A stretch of 40,698 bases of DNA from an uncultured Collinsella sp. (GTDB lineage Bacteria; Actinomycetota; Coriobacteriia; Coriobacteriales; Coriobacteriaceae), in NCBI GenBank assembly GCA_959599915.1, contig CAUGJE010000018.1, positions 1-40,698 on the forward strand, written 5' to 3'. The position numbers and the translations under genes are program-made. Below are positions 31,603 to 40,093 of this stretch, piece after piece. Numbering within the stretch: position 1 is the stretch's first letter; each line of letters opens with the position of its first letter. The notes below the pieces were generated by a model, which searched no databases, was not told the origin of the DNA, and saw only the letters and a program-made list of their open reading frames with translations.

Positions 31603-32949
31603 ATGATCGATCGCTATACCCGCCCGGAGATGGGACACATCTTCTCCCTCGAGAACAAGTACGCCATTTGGCAGGAAATCGAGGTTCTGGCCTGCGAGGC
31701 CCAGGCGGAGCTCGGCAAGATCGGTATTTCCAAAGACGAGGCCCAGTGGATCCGCGACCATGCCAACTTTGAGAAGGCGAAGGTCGATGAGATCGAGGAA
31801 GTCACGCGCCACGACGTCATTGCCTTCCTGACCAACATGAAGGAATACATCGATGCCGATGTTCCCGCGGGCGACCCCAAGCCCAGCCGCTGGGTTCACT
31901 ATGGCATGACCAGCTCCGATCTGGGCGACACGGCCCTGTGCTACCAGCTCACCCAGGCCTGCGACCTGATCATCGAGGACGTCAAGAAGCTCGGCGAGAT
32001 TTGCAAGCGTCGCGCTTTCGAGGAGCGCAATACGCTCTGTGCCGGCCGCACTCATGGCATCCACGCCGAGCCGATGACCTTCGGCATGAAGTTTGGCTCT
32101 TGGGCCTGGGAGCTCAAGCGCGATTTGGATCGTCTTGAGGACGCCCGCAAGAATGTTGCCTTCGGTGCCATCTCGGGCGCTGTCGGCACGTACAGCTCCA
32201 TCGAGCCGTTTGTCGAGGAGTATGTCTGCGAGCACCTGGGTCTGGTTCACGACCCGCTGTCCACGCAAGTTATCAGCCGCGACCATCACGCCTATCTCGC
32301 CGGCGTTCTCGCCACCACCGCGGCCACCTGCGAGCGCATCGCTACCGAGGTTCGCAATCTGCAGAAGACCGATACGCTCGAGGCCGAGGAGCCGTTCCGT
32401 AAGGGTCAAAAGGGCAGCTCCGCCATGCCGCACAAGCGCAACCCCATCACCATGGAGAAGGTCTGCGGCCTGTCGCGCGTCGTGAAGGCCAACGCGCAGG
32501 TTGCCTTCGACAACGTCGCCCTGTGGCACGAGCGTGACATTTCGCACTCCTCTGCCGAGCGCGTCGCCCAGGCCGATAGCTTCATCGCGCTCGACCACAT
32601 GTTCCAGTGCCTCATTCGCGTTATCGACGGCCTGCAGCTGTACCCTGCCCGCATGATGGCCAACCTCAATAAGACCCGCGGCCTCATCTTCTCCTCCAAG
32701 GTGCTGCTCGCCCTCGTCGACACGGGCATCACCCGCGAGGACGCGTACGCCATTGTGCAGGAGAACGCCATGGCAACCTGGCACGAGGTACAGGATTGTG
32801 TCTCCGGCCCTACCTTTAAGGAGCGTCTCGAGGCTGACCCGCGCTGCACCGTCAGCCAGGAGAAGCTCGACGAGATTTTTGATCCGTGGGACTTCCTCAC
32901 CCGTATCGACACGGTCTTTGATCGTCTGGAGCAGCTGAGCTTCGAGTAG
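31603..32949 (+). CDS. purB: Adenylosuccinate lyase
   Basis: Fumarase-superfamily lyase acting twice in purine synthesis: on SAICAR and on adenylosuccinate. It has 448 residues. The signature loop is GSSAMPHKRNP, and HYGMTSSDLGDTA and AGRTHGIHAEP carry the active-site His and Ser/Thr residues. The ATG at 31603 has AAAGGAG 5 bases upstream; an in-frame TTG at 31561 would be read across that site. A -10-like TACAAT lies at 31553-31558 with no good -35. purC lies 4 kb downstream in a separate transcript. Confidence 0.97.
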   Translation: MIDRYTRPEMGHIFSLENKYAIWQEIEVLACEAQAELGKIGISKDEAQWIRDHANFEKAKVDEIEEVTRHDVIAFLTNMKEYIDADVPAGDPKPSRWVHYGMTSSDLGDTALCYQLTQACDLIIEDVKKLGEICKRRAFEERNTLCAGRTHGIHAEPMTFGMKFGSWAWELKRDLDRLEDARKNVAFGAISGAVGTYSSIEPFVEEYVCEHLGLVHDPLSTQVISRDHHAYLAGVLATTAATCERIATEVRNLQKTDTLEAEEPFRKGQKGSSAMPHKRNPITMEKVCGLSRVVKANAQVAFDNVALWHERDISHSSAERVAQADSFIALDHMFQCLIRVIDGLQLYPARMMANLNKTRGLIFSSKVLLALVDTGITREDAYAIVQENAMATWHEVQDCVSGPTFKERLEADPRCTVSQEKLDEIFDPWDFLTRIDTVFDRLEQLSFE

Positions 32950-32975
32950 GTTCGGGCATAACGTTAGCTTTTTAG

Positions 32976-33013
32976 GGCGCTTTGCTGGTAATGTGTGTTG
33001 CCGGCAAAGCGCC
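32976..33013 (+). terminator. Hairpin after purB
   Basis: A 13-bp stem (GGCGCTTTGCTGG / CCGGCAAAGCGCC, one G-T pair) with a 12-nt loop. No T-run follows on either strand, so it may be a Rho-type or processing signal rather than a classic terminator. Confidence 0.45.
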
Positions 33014-33077
33014 TCGTTGCATTTAGGGAAAGACGGGGATAATAGTCGTCTCGAATAACATTCTGAGAGGGGATCGC

Positions 33078-33341
33078 ATGATTTCGTTTGATTACAAGCC
33101 TCAGGGCGTGTGTGCTCGCAATATTCACCTTGACCTTTCCGATGACGGCAACAAGGTGATGGGCGTTGAGTTTACCGGCGGCTGCGACGGCAATCTCAAG
33201 GCTATCTCCAAGCTGGTCGAGGGTGCTCCTGCCGATCGGGTAATCGAGGTCCTCGCCGGTAATACCTGCGGTATGAAAAAGACCTCCTGCGCCGACCAGC
33301 TTACGCGCGCTATCGAGGCCGCTCGCGCCGAGATCGCCTAA
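33078..33341 (+). CDS. TSCPD domain protein
   Basis: An 87-residue protein matching the stand-alone TSCPD family, a domain also found at the C-terminus of some class II ribonucleotide reductases. Cysteines lie in GVCARN, GGCDGN, NTCGMK and TSCADQ, the pattern typical of the family and possibly metal-binding. The core reads FTGGCDGNLKAISKLVEG. GAGGGGAT lies about 4-11 bases before the ATG. The stop overlaps the next start as TAATG. The biochemical role of the stand-alone form is not established. Confidence 0.88.
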   Translation: MISFDYKPQGVCARNIHLDLSDDGNKVMGVEFTGGCDGNLKAISKLVEGAPADRVIEVLAGNTCGMKKTSCADQLTRAIEAARAEIA

Positions 33342-34552
33342 TGGGTATCGCCGATCACATCAAGAACGGAATATCGCGTCGCGGCTTTGTACTCGGTGGG
33401 GCTGCCGCGGGCGCTGCCACGGTGCTTGCCGGATGCTCGAAAAAACCGGGTACCAGCGATGATGCCGCCGGCGAGCCGCAGGTTATCAAGGACGATTCCA
33501 AAATCATCTCGATTACGGATGAGTACGAGGCAGTCGACATCGATCTTGAGCCGGCGGCGTCGTGGACGCTGCCTCTGGGTACGCTGCTGTACTACTGCGA
33601 CGGCGATTACGCCGCGGCGATGATGGCGCCCGCATCGGCACTGCACGCCAACACACTCGGTGTGCTCAACCTGGGCGATGGCTCGCTTACCACATTAATC
33701 GAGGATCCTATCGAGGGCGCGGGATATGCATTCTACGATGTCCGTGCCGGCGACGGCGTATTCGCGTGGGTTGAGATGAACTTTGCCAATTCATCGTGGA
33801 AACTCTACGCTCAAAATCTATCGGGCGCTTCGCTCTCTGGCGATGTGGTTGAGCTCGATCGAGGTGGCAAGGACTATGATCCGCCCCTGTTTACGGCGTT
33901 TGGGTCATCGGTTATCTGGTATAAAATGCCTTCGGCAGGCGGCAATAAAACGAGTAGTGATTCGTTTTGCTATCGTCGCTCGCTTGATGAATCCAAGGCC
34001 GAGGCAATTTGGAAATCGACGGGCCGCTTTGCATCGGCCCCGCGCGCGAGCGACGGCATTTTGACCATCTCGCCGCGTGTCCGCAACGACGAGGGCGTCT
34101 ACTACGGCATAACGGCAATTGATCTGACCGACGGCAACAACACCAAGCGTGCCCAGCTGGTCCTCCCTTCGTCAGTTTCGCCTTTCGAGGCCGTGTATAT
34201 GGGCGATACCTTCGTGTTTTCTATCGAGGCGGCCTATAGTGGCGTGGGCAGCCTGGGCAATATGGGCACGTATATCGGTAATGAGGGAGGGCCGTACCTC
34301 TTCCTGTCACGCGAGCCGCTCGCATGTGCGGCTGGCAAGAAGAATAAATACCTTGTTAAGGTACAGGCGTCGCATTTCCTGATCGACACCTCTGCCAAGA
34401 CCTATGGCTCGCTGCTGTCGCCCGACCGCGCTTTGGAGTATGGCGATTATCCAGCTACGGCGGGAAAATCGGACTCATTCCTTACGTACGCCACGGTGCG
34501 CAACAGCCAGGGTATACCAGAGACGGTCACTGCACGCCTATTTTCTCTTTAA
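33341..34552 (+). CDS. Tat-exported lipoprotein, probable beta-propeller
   Basis: A 403-residue secreted protein I cannot name. The start carries a twin-arginine signal (SRRGFVLGG) followed by a lipobox (LAGC, Cys near 31), so it is likely exported folded and lipid-anchored. The mature part has repeated strands of the kind YAFYDVRAGDGVFAWVEM and SSVIWYKMPSAGG, and LTISPRVRNDEGVYYGI, suggesting a TolB/WD-like propeller. No catalytic motif is visible. The ATG is fused to the TSCPD stop (TAATG), so translation is coupled. Confidence 0.78.
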   Translation: MGIADHIKNGISRRGFVLGGAAAGAATVLAGCSKKPGTSDDAAGEPQVIKDDSKIISITDEYEAVDIDLEPAASWTLPLGTLLYYCDGDYAAAMMAPASALHANTLGVLNLGDGSLTTLIEDPIEGAGYAFYDVRAGDGVFAWVEMNFANSSWKLYAQNLSGASLSGDVVELDRGGKDYDPPLFTAFGSSVIWYKMPSAGGNKTSSDSFCYRRSLDESKAEAIWKSTGRFASAPRASDGILTISPRVRNDEGVYYGITAIDLTDGNNTKRAQLVLPSSVSPFEAVYMGDTFVFSIEAAYSGVGSLGNMGTYIGNEGGPYLFLSREPLACAAGKKNKYLVKVQASHFLIDTSAKTYGSLLSPDRALEYGDYPATAGKSDSFLTYATVRNSQGIPETVTARLFSL

Positions 34553-34611
34553 GCTTAGAGGGGTTAAAAAGGCGCCAACAGGGGAATAAACGCGTTGTAA
34601 TTGTGAGTACC

Positions 34612-34650
34612 GCCCGCCGAGCTGCCGCGTCATAGCGGCATCCGGCGGGC
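34612..34650 (+). other. Nested hairpin between lipoprotein and regulator genes
   Basis: An outer stem GCCCGCCG / CGGCGGGC encloses an inner stem GCCGC / GCGGC. No T-run follows. It could end the lipoprotein transcript or lie in the leader of the response-regulator gene. Confidence 0.4.
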
Positions 34651-34692
34651 TCAGGTGCGTTAAAATGGGCTTGTTCTTAGCTAATTGAGACA

Positions 34693-34700
34693 GGGGGGGG
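34693..34700 (+). promoter_or_regulatory. G8 tract as ribosome site
   Basis: Eight consecutive G residues, 7 bases before the response-regulator ATG, occupy the place of the Shine-Dalgarno sequence; no AGGAGG is present. Confidence 0.6.
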
Positions 34701-34707
34701 CCGTGTT

Positions 34708-35430
34708 ATGGCTTCAGATGCAAAAAAGATTCTGCTGGTCGAGGATGAGAAGGCAATCCGTGACGCCGTCGCTGCCTATCTCGAGCGCGAAGGCTACTGG
34801 GTTGTGGGCGTCGGCGACGGCCAGTCCGCGATCGAGGAGTTCGAGAAGCATCAGTTCGACCTGGTCGTGCTCGACCTTATGCTCCCCAAGATCCCCGGCG
34901 AGCGCGTTTGCCGCACCATTCGCGATACCTCGGATGTCCCCATCATCATGCTGACGGCTAAGGGCGAGATCGAGGACCGTATTATCGGTCTTGAGCTCGG
35001 CGCCGACGACTATCTGATTAAGCCGTTCTCGCCGCGCGAGCTCGTCGCCCGCGTTCGCGCTCTGTTCCGCCGTGCCCATCAGGCCGACGAGCCCGCCGTC
35101 GAGGTACTCGACTTCGGCGATCTGGTCATCGATATCTCGGGCCACAAGATCTTGGTCGAGGGTAAGGAAGTCGATCTGACGGCTTCCGAGTTCAAGCTGC
35201 TCACCACGCTTGCCCGCCATCCCGGCCGTGTGTATAACCGCATGGAGCTGGTCGAGAAGGTGCTCGGGTACGACTTTGAGGGCTATGAGCGCACCATCGA
35301 TAGCCACGTGAAGAACCTTCGCGCCAAGCTGGGCGATGATCCCAAGAAGCCCAAGTGGCTCTACACCGTCCATGGTGTCGGCTATCGCTTCGAGGCTCCG
35401 GCTAAGACCGATAAGTCGGACGAGAAATAG
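34708..35430 (+). CDS. OmpR-family response regulator
   Basis: A 240-residue two-component regulator. The receiver domain (1-120) has the acidic pocket VEDE, the phospho-acceptor D56 in VVLDLMLP, and the conserved lysine in YLIKPFSP. The C-terminal winged helix (about 130-232) has LTASEFKLLTTLARHPGRVYNR and the OmpR-type ending TVHGVGYRF. It lies 11 bases before a sensor kinase gene, its evident partner. The layout resembles envelope-sensing systems, but the stimulus cannot be read from the sequence. Translation starts from an unusual poly-G ribosome site. Confidence 0.95.
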   Translation: MASDAKKILLVEDEKAIRDAVAAYLEREGYWVVGVGDGQSAIEEFEKHQFDLVVLDLMLPKIPGERVCRTIRDTSDVPIIMLTAKGEIEDRIIGLELGADDYLIKPFSPRELVARVRALFRRAHQADEPAVEVLDFGDLVIDISGHKILVEGKEVDLTASEFKLLTTLARHPGRVYNRMELVEKVLGYDFEGYERTIDSHVKNLRAKLGDDPKKPKWLYTVHGVGYRFEAPAKTDKSDEK

Positions 35431-35441
35431 GGAAATCACAT

Positions 35442-37007
35442 ATGACACCTGCGCGCTTTGAAATCGGACAAAAGCACAAGCAGGAGAGCGAGGCGGGTTC
35501 CAAGGCTAGTTGGAACACGCCTCGTTCCGATTCACGGCCAACGATGAGCTATCCCTCGCGCATGGCACTTGCTTTTGCTCTGACATCACTCATGACGGTA
35601 TTGGTGCTGGTGGGCGTTGTCTCTGTTGTGTGGGGCACGGTCTTTTCGGATTACACACGCTCCAATATCGTCGAAATCGCAAATTCCGCTGCCGAGAAGT
35701 TGGCAACCTCATATGAGGAAAACGGCTCTTGGACTGCGGGGGAACTGCGCACGGTCGCAACGTCGAGTTTGGTTTCCGACGATTTGGGTATGCAGGTCGT
35801 CAATAAAAAGGGCGTGATCGTTTATGACGATTCCTGGCCCTCGGCAAGCGCCACCGCCGATGTACGCGAAAACCAGGCTACGACCGACGACACGAGCGGC
35901 AAGAGGGCATCGCATAGCCCGGTCTCGTCTGCTCCAACCGACTCCGATAGCGTTGCTAACGTCGAGATTGTAACGTCTTCCGGCGAGCATGTCGGACAGG
36001 TAAAGCTGTGGGCCATCGGCTCCGACGCGCTGCTCACCAAGGCGGACTCTGCGTTTAGGGAGAAGACCTTTAACGCCATGGCCCTCGCCGCGGTTGTTGC
36101 AATCTGCATTTCGGTCGTTATCGGATCGCTCGTGTCGCGCATGCTCACCAAGCCGATTCATCGCATCACCAGTACCGCAAAGCAAATCCGTGACGGCGAC
36201 CTGTCGGCTCGCACGGGACTGCGCGGTGATGACGAGATCGATCAGCTGGGTGAGACCTTCGATGAGATGGCCACTTCGCTCGAGAAGGATATGAAACACG
36301 AGAAGCGCCTGACCTCTGATGTTGCCCACGAGCTGCGCACGCCGCTCATGGCCATGCTTGCAACGGTCGAGGCCATGCAAGACGGTGTGTATCCCACCGA
36401 CGACGAACACCTGGAGACGGTCGCTTCCGAGACGCGTCGCCTGGCTCGTCTGGTGCAGCAGATGCTCGACCTATCGCGTATGGAAAACAGCACGGCTCCG
36501 CTCAATCTAGAACCGGTGGACATGGTTCCGTTCGTGCGATCGATTGTGAACGGCCAGGAGCGTCTGTTTGCCGACCGTGACCTTCGTCTTCGCTTTGCAG
36601 ATGAAACCCAGGGGCACGACGATGTCGTCGAAGCCGATCCCGACATGATCACGCAATGCGTCATCAACCTCATGAGCAACGCCATGCGCTACACCCCCGA
36701 GGGCGGATGGGTCGTGGTGTCGGTGCTCAGTGATCGTAAACACGTCGATATTGCGGTCTCGGACACGGGCATCGGTATCGCCAAGGAAGACCTGTCGCGC
36801 ATCTTCGGCCGTTTTTGGCGCGCCGATGCCAGCCGCGCCCGTGAGGCGGGTGGTCTGGGCGTGGGTCTCGCCGTGACCAAGCAGATTGTCGAGCGTCATC
36901 ACGGCTACATATCCGTGGAGTCGGAGCTTGGAAAGGGTACGACTTTTACGATTCATCTGCCTCGCGAGCACACGGCGGACGCGGCATCTACTACAATGGA
37001 GCACTAG
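35442..37007 (+). CDS. HAMP-containing sensor histidine kinase
   Basis: A 521-residue membrane kinase. Transmembrane helices at about 42-64 and 212-233 flank an external sensor of about 145 residues rich in Ser, Thr and Asp. A HAMP domain (about 233-287) follows, then HisKA with His296 in SDVAHELRTPL. The ATPase domain has NLMSNAMRYTPEGG, DTGIGI, FGRFWRAD and GGLGVGLAV. All catalytic boxes are intact. The 40-residue cytoplasmic start is basic and unordered. It is co-transcribed with the response regulator upstream (11-base gap), with only a weak GGGAAA ribosome site. Confidence 0.95.
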   Translation: MTPARFEIGQKHKQESEAGSKASWNTPRSDSRPTMSYPSRMALAFALTSLMTVLVLVGVVSVVWGTVFSDYTRSNIVEIANSAAEKLATSYEENGSWTAGELRTVATSSLVSDDLGMQVVNKKGVIVYDDSWPSASATADVRENQATTDDTSGKRASHSPVSSAPTDSDSVANVEIVTSSGEHVGQVKLWAIGSDALLTKADSAFREKTFNAMALAAVVAICISVVIGSLVSRMLTKPIHRITSTAKQIRDGDLSARTGLRGDDEIDQLGETFDEMATSLEKDMKHEKRLTSDVAHELRTPLMAMLATVEAMQDGVYPTDDEHLETVASETRRLARLVQQMLDLSRMENSTAPLNLEPVDMVPFVRSIVNGQERLFADRDLRLRFADETQGHDDVVEADPDMITQCVINLMSNAMRYTPEGGWVVVSVLSDRKHVDIAVSDTGIGIAKEDLSRIFGRFWRADASRAREAGGLGVGLAVTKQIVERHHGYISVESELGKGTTFTIHLPREHTADAASTTMEH

Positions 37008-37116
37008 CTTTTCGCTATTCGGTGAAGGAGGGGTTTCGTCCCTGCCGCTCCGAGTTTGCGAAAACGTGCGGGAAAGAACCCGCATTTCTGTCGTATTTAG
37101 GTAAGGAGTGACTCAC

Positions 37117-38004
37117 GTGACAACGATGGAGCGTCGTCCGGATTCCCGTGGCAAGGTTCGTGATATCTACGATGCCGGTGAAAACCTGCTGATGGTCGCC
37201 ACCGACCGCATTTCTGCGTTCGACTTCATTCTTCCCGACGAGATTCCGTTTAAGGGAGAGGTGCTCAATCGCATCTCGGCATTCTGGTTCGATAAGTTTG
37301 CCGACATCGTCCCCAACCATCTCGTTTCCATCGACCCGGCGGATTTCCCCGAGGAGTTTGCTGAGTATCGTGACTACCTCGCTGGCCGCGCCATGCTGGT
37401 TAAGAAGGCCCAGACGATTCCTATCGAGTGCATCGTCCGCGGCTATCTGACCGGTTCGGGCAAGAAGACCTACGACGAGAACGGCACCGTCTGCGGCATC
37501 CAGCTGCCTGAGGGCCTGACCGAGGCTTCCAAGCTTCCCGAGCCGCTGTTCACGCCGTCCACGAAGGCCGAGATCGGTGACCACGACGAGAACATCTCGT
37601 TCGAGCGTTGCTGCGAGATCGTGGGCGAGGACATCGCCACGCAGATTCGTGACCTGTCTCTCAAGATCTACAAGGCCGCTGCTGAGTACGCCGCGACCCG
37701 TGGCATCATCATCGCCGACACCAAGTTTGAGTTTGGTGTCATCGATGGCAAGGTCACGCTGATCGACGAGTGCCTCACGCCCGACTCCAGCCGTTTCTGG
37801 CCTGCCGCCAGCTACGAGGAGGGCAAGATCCAGCCTAGCTACGACAAGCAATTCGTCCGCAATTGGCTCAAAGCCAACTGGGATATGACGGGGAAGACCC
37901 CGCACCTGCCCGCCGAGGTCATCGATGGCACGTCCGAGCGCTATCGCGAGGCCTTCCAGATCATCACGGGCTCCCAGTTCACAAGCATGAAGGAGAACGC
38001 GTAA
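37117..38004 (+). CDS. purC: SAICAR synthetase
   Basis: Phosphoribosylaminoimidazole-succinocarboxamide synthase, which joins aspartate to CAIR in purine synthesis, the step before PurB. It has 295 residues, the longer type of the family. Motifs are RGKVRDIY near the start, ATDRISAFD, IECIVRGYLTGSG, and IADTKFEFG followed by LIDECLTPDSSRFW. I chose the GTG at 37117, with AAGGAG 8 bases upstream; a GTG at 37108 overlaps that site, and an ATG at 37126 is also possible. The next gene starts right after its stop codon. Confidence 0.96.
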   Translation: MTTMERRPDSRGKVRDIYDAGENLLMVATDRISAFDFILPDEIPFKGEVLNRISAFWFDKFADIVPNHLVSIDPADFPEEFAEYRDYLAGRAMLVKKAQTIPIECIVRGYLTGSGKKTYDENGTVCGIQLPEGLTEASKLPEPLFTPSTKAEIGDHDENISFERCCEIVGEDIATQIRDLSLKIYKAAAEYAATRGIIIADTKFEFGVIDGKVTLIDECLTPDSSRFWPAASYEEGKIQPSYDKQFVRNWLKANWDMTGKTPHLPAEVIDGTSERYREAFQIITGSQFTSMKENA

Positions 38005-38580
38005 GTGAGTACCCGCAGCGCCACGAACAAGCGCACGCAATCCCACGAGGTTACCGGGGTTGCGCGCAAGTCCGCCGCATCCGCCAAGCCCGCTCGCCAG
38101 GCAGCGAGTTCTGTTCACGTCGTGCCAGCATCATCCAAGGCACGCCGCAAGGAGCTCGAGAAGGGCGAGAGCCTCGAGGGCCTCTCTAAAGAGGAGAAGC
38201 GCGCCCGCAAGGCTAAGCAGCGCGCCAAGGAGGACCGCATCTACACGGTGTCGAATATCCTCCTCAAGCAGGATGAGGACTACACCAAGCGCCGTCGCAT
38301 CTGGTGGGCCGTGCTCGCCATCGGTATGGTGCTCGTCGTGGCCATTTGGGCTTCGCTGTATTTCGCTCCTGCTGGCATGGTGTCCAGCCCCGTCCAGATG
38401 GTCGGCATTGTTTTGTCCTACGTCGTCATTCTGGGCGACTTCATCTACGACTTCGTGCGCATCCGTCCCTTGCGTAATATGTATCGCACGCAGGCCGAGG
38501 GTATGTCCGATAACAAGCTCAACGCCATTATCGAGCGTTCGGCTGCCGAGGAGGACAAGAAGGCCTCCAAGAAGAAGTAG
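38005..38580 (+). CDS. Basic membrane protein of unknown function
   Basis: A 191-residue protein that I do not recognise. The first 95 residues are Lys/Arg-rich and probably disordered or helical (KEEKRARKAKQRAKEDRIY). Two transmembrane helices lie near 99-118 and 125-147, joined by a short loop. The C-terminus is again charged and ends ASKKK. The GTG start follows the purC stop directly, with AAGGAG inside the end of purC, so it is coupled to purC. A terminator follows. Binding to nucleic acid or ribosomes at the membrane would fit the charge, but this is a guess. Confidence 0.75.
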   Translation: MSTRSATNKRTQSHEVTGVARKSAASAKPARQAASSVHVVPASSKARRKELEKGESLEGLSKEEKRARKAKQRAKEDRIYTVSNILLKQDEDYTKRRRIWWAVLAIGMVLVVAIWASLYFAPAGMVSSPVQMVGIVLSYVVILGDFIYDFVRIRPLRNMYRTQAEGMSDNKLNAIIERSAAEEDKKASKKK

Positions 38581-38610
38581 CGTTTGCATACATACTTATC
38601 GCTAAGATAT

Positions 38611-38641
38611 AAGGCGCGTCGTTTTTGCGGCGCGCCTTTTT
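38611..38641 (+). terminator. Terminator of the purC transcript
   Basis: An 11-bp stem (AAGGCGCGTCG / CGGCGCGCCTT with one G-T pair) with a 6-nt loop runs into further T residues, 30 bases after the membrane-protein stop. Confidence 0.88.
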
Positions 38642-38669
38642 ACTGTTCTATAGATAGATGGAGTGGCAC

Positions 38670-39950
38670 ATGATTCGAGCTGCCCTGACGGTCGAAGAAG
38701 CTCTGGAGGGCATGAAGGCCCTGGAGCCCAAGATTAAAAACTACGCGCGCCTGGTCGTTCGCAAGGGCGTAAACGTCAAGCCCGGCCAGGAGGTCATCGT
38801 TCAGTCTCCAGTCGAGTGCGCGCCGTTTGCGCGCGTGGTGGTCGCGGAGGCCTATGCTGCCGGCGCCGGCCACGTGACGGTCATTTGGGCCGATGATGCC
38901 GTGACGAGGCTCACGTACGAGCATGTCGATAAAAGCTATTTTGAGCAGACGCCCGAGTGGAAGCGCCTGCAGCTGGATTCCCTGGCCCAGGACGGTGCCT
39001 GCTTTATCTTTATTGAGGGTGCGGATCCTGCAGCCCTCAAGGGCATCGATCCAGCCAAGCCGGCCGCGGCATCCAAGGCGAGGAATACGCAGTGCAAGGT
39101 CTTCCGCCGTGGACTGGATTACAACATCAATCCGTGGTGCATCGCCGGCGCTCCGGTCGTGGCTTGGGCGCACGAGGTGTTCCCGGGAGACGCCGATGAG
39201 GTTGCAATCTATAAGCTGTGGAATGCGATTCTGCATACCGCTCGCGCCGATGGCCAGGACCCGGAGAGCGACTGGGAGCTTCATGATGCGGCGTTCGAAA
39301 AGAACCTGCGTTTCCTAAACGATAATCAATTTGATTGCCTGCACTACACCGCTTCGAACGGAACCGATCTGACGATTGGCATGACGAAAGGTCACGAGTG
39401 GGCCGGCGGCAAGGGCAAGACGCCCGACGGACATCCCTTCTTCCCCAACATTCCCACCGAGGAGGTCTTCACTTCGCCCGATCGCATGCGTGCCGACGGT
39501 ATCGTGTACTCGGCTATGCCGCTCATTCACCACGGTAACAAGGTTGACGATTTTTGGATTAAGTTCGAGGCCGGCCGCGTAGTGGACTACGATGCCCGCG
39601 TGGGCAAGGCGACGCTTGCGAGCATCATTGACACCGACGAAGGTGCCGCTCATCTGGGCGAGGTCGCGCTCATTTCCAAGAACACGCCGATCCGCGAAAG
39701 TGGCGTTCTGTTCTACGATACGCTCTATGACGAGAACGCTAGCTGCCACCTTGCGCTGGGTGTCGGCTTCCCCGAGTGCATCGAGGGCGGGTATGACATG
39801 TCCAAGGAGGAGCTTCTGGAGCATGGCGTTAACGTATCGAGCACGCACGTCGACTTTATGATCGGCACGGACGACATCGATATTACGGGCATTACGCCTG
39901 ATGGACGTGAAGTTGTGATTTTCCAGAACGGCCAATGGAGTTGGGAATAG
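38670..39950 (+). CDS. M29-family aminopeptidase
   Basis: A metal-dependent aminopeptidase of the AmpS/PepS/thermophilic M29 family, 426 residues, cytoplasmic. Conserved blocks are NYARLVVRKGVNVKPGQEV near the N-terminus, SNGTDLTIGM, FPNIPTEEVFTSPD with its metal-binding Glu, ENASCHLALG, and HVDFMIG with His and Asp ligands near the C-terminus. I prefer the ATG at 38670, with GGAG 6 bases upstream; an ATG at 38658 would add four residues and overlap that site. The tRNA-Lys promoter begins inside its last codons. Confidence 0.93.
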   Translation: MIRAALTVEEALEGMKALEPKIKNYARLVVRKGVNVKPGQEVIVQSPVECAPFARVVVAEAYAAGAGHVTVIWADDAVTRLTYEHVDKSYFEQTPEWKRLQLDSLAQDGACFIFIEGADPAALKGIDPAKPAAASKARNTQCKVFRRGLDYNINPWCIAGAPVVAWAHEVFPGDADEVAIYKLWNAILHTARADGQDPESDWELHDAAFEKNLRFLNDNQFDCLHYTASNGTDLTIGMTKGHEWAGGKGKTPDGHPFFPNIPTEEVFTSPDRMRADGIVYSAMPLIHHGNKVDDFWIKFEAGRVVDYDARVGKATLASIIDTDEGAAHLGEVALISKNTPIRESGVLFYDTLYDENASCHLALGVGFPECIEGGYDMSKEELLEHGVNVSSTHVDFMIGTDDIDITGITPDGREVVIFQNGQWSWE

Positions 39951-39969
39951 TCCCAGACCGTGGTACAAT
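39941..39969 (+). promoter_or_regulatory. Promoter of tRNA-Lys
   Basis: TTGGGA (39941-39946), a 17-bp spacer and TACAAT (39964-39969). The -10 ends 9 bases before the mature tRNA. The -35 overlaps the last codons of the aminopeptidase gene. Confidence 0.8.
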
Positions 39970-39978
39970 GCCACCCGC

Positions 39979-40054
39979 GGGCCGTTAGCTCAGCTGGCAG
40001 AGCAGGGGACTTTTAATCCCAAGGTCCAGGGTTCGAACCCCTGACGGCCCACCA
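39979..40054 (+). tRNA. tRNA-Lys (anticodon TTT)
   Basis: A full cloverleaf of 76 bases with encoded CCA. The acceptor GGGCCGT pairs with ACGGCCC. The anticodon loop is CTTTTAA, giving TTT. The D-arm TAGCTCAGCTGGCAGAGCA and T-arm GGGTTCGAACCCC are standard. Confidence 0.97.
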
Positions 40055-40065
40055 TGGAATAGAAA

Positions 40066-40093
40066 GCGATCAACTCCGGTTGGTCGCTTTTTT
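40066..40093 (+). terminator. Terminator of tRNA-Lys
   Basis: A 9-bp stem (GCGATCAAC / GTTGGTCGC, one G-T pair) with a TCCG loop and six T residues, 11 bases after the tRNA. Confidence 0.93.

Noticed and set aside
31323..31606. Two overlapping small frames with repeated peptide segments
   Set aside because: The repetition comes from the 45-bp DNA repeat; pairing in the DNA, not the reading frame, is what is preserved.
31039..32784. 581-residue minus-strand frame across purB and tRNA-Gly
   Set aside because: Runs through a tRNA, its terminator and the hairpin units; a purB shadow.
37067..37087. TGCGGG / CCCGCA hairpin before purC as a terminator
   Set aside because: The stem is only 6 bp and the T-run is three bases; too weak to list.
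38584..38613. TTGCAT and TATAAG as a promoter for the aminopeptidase gene
   Set aside because: Spacing is acceptable, but the start point would fall inside the purC-transcript terminator; likely chance.
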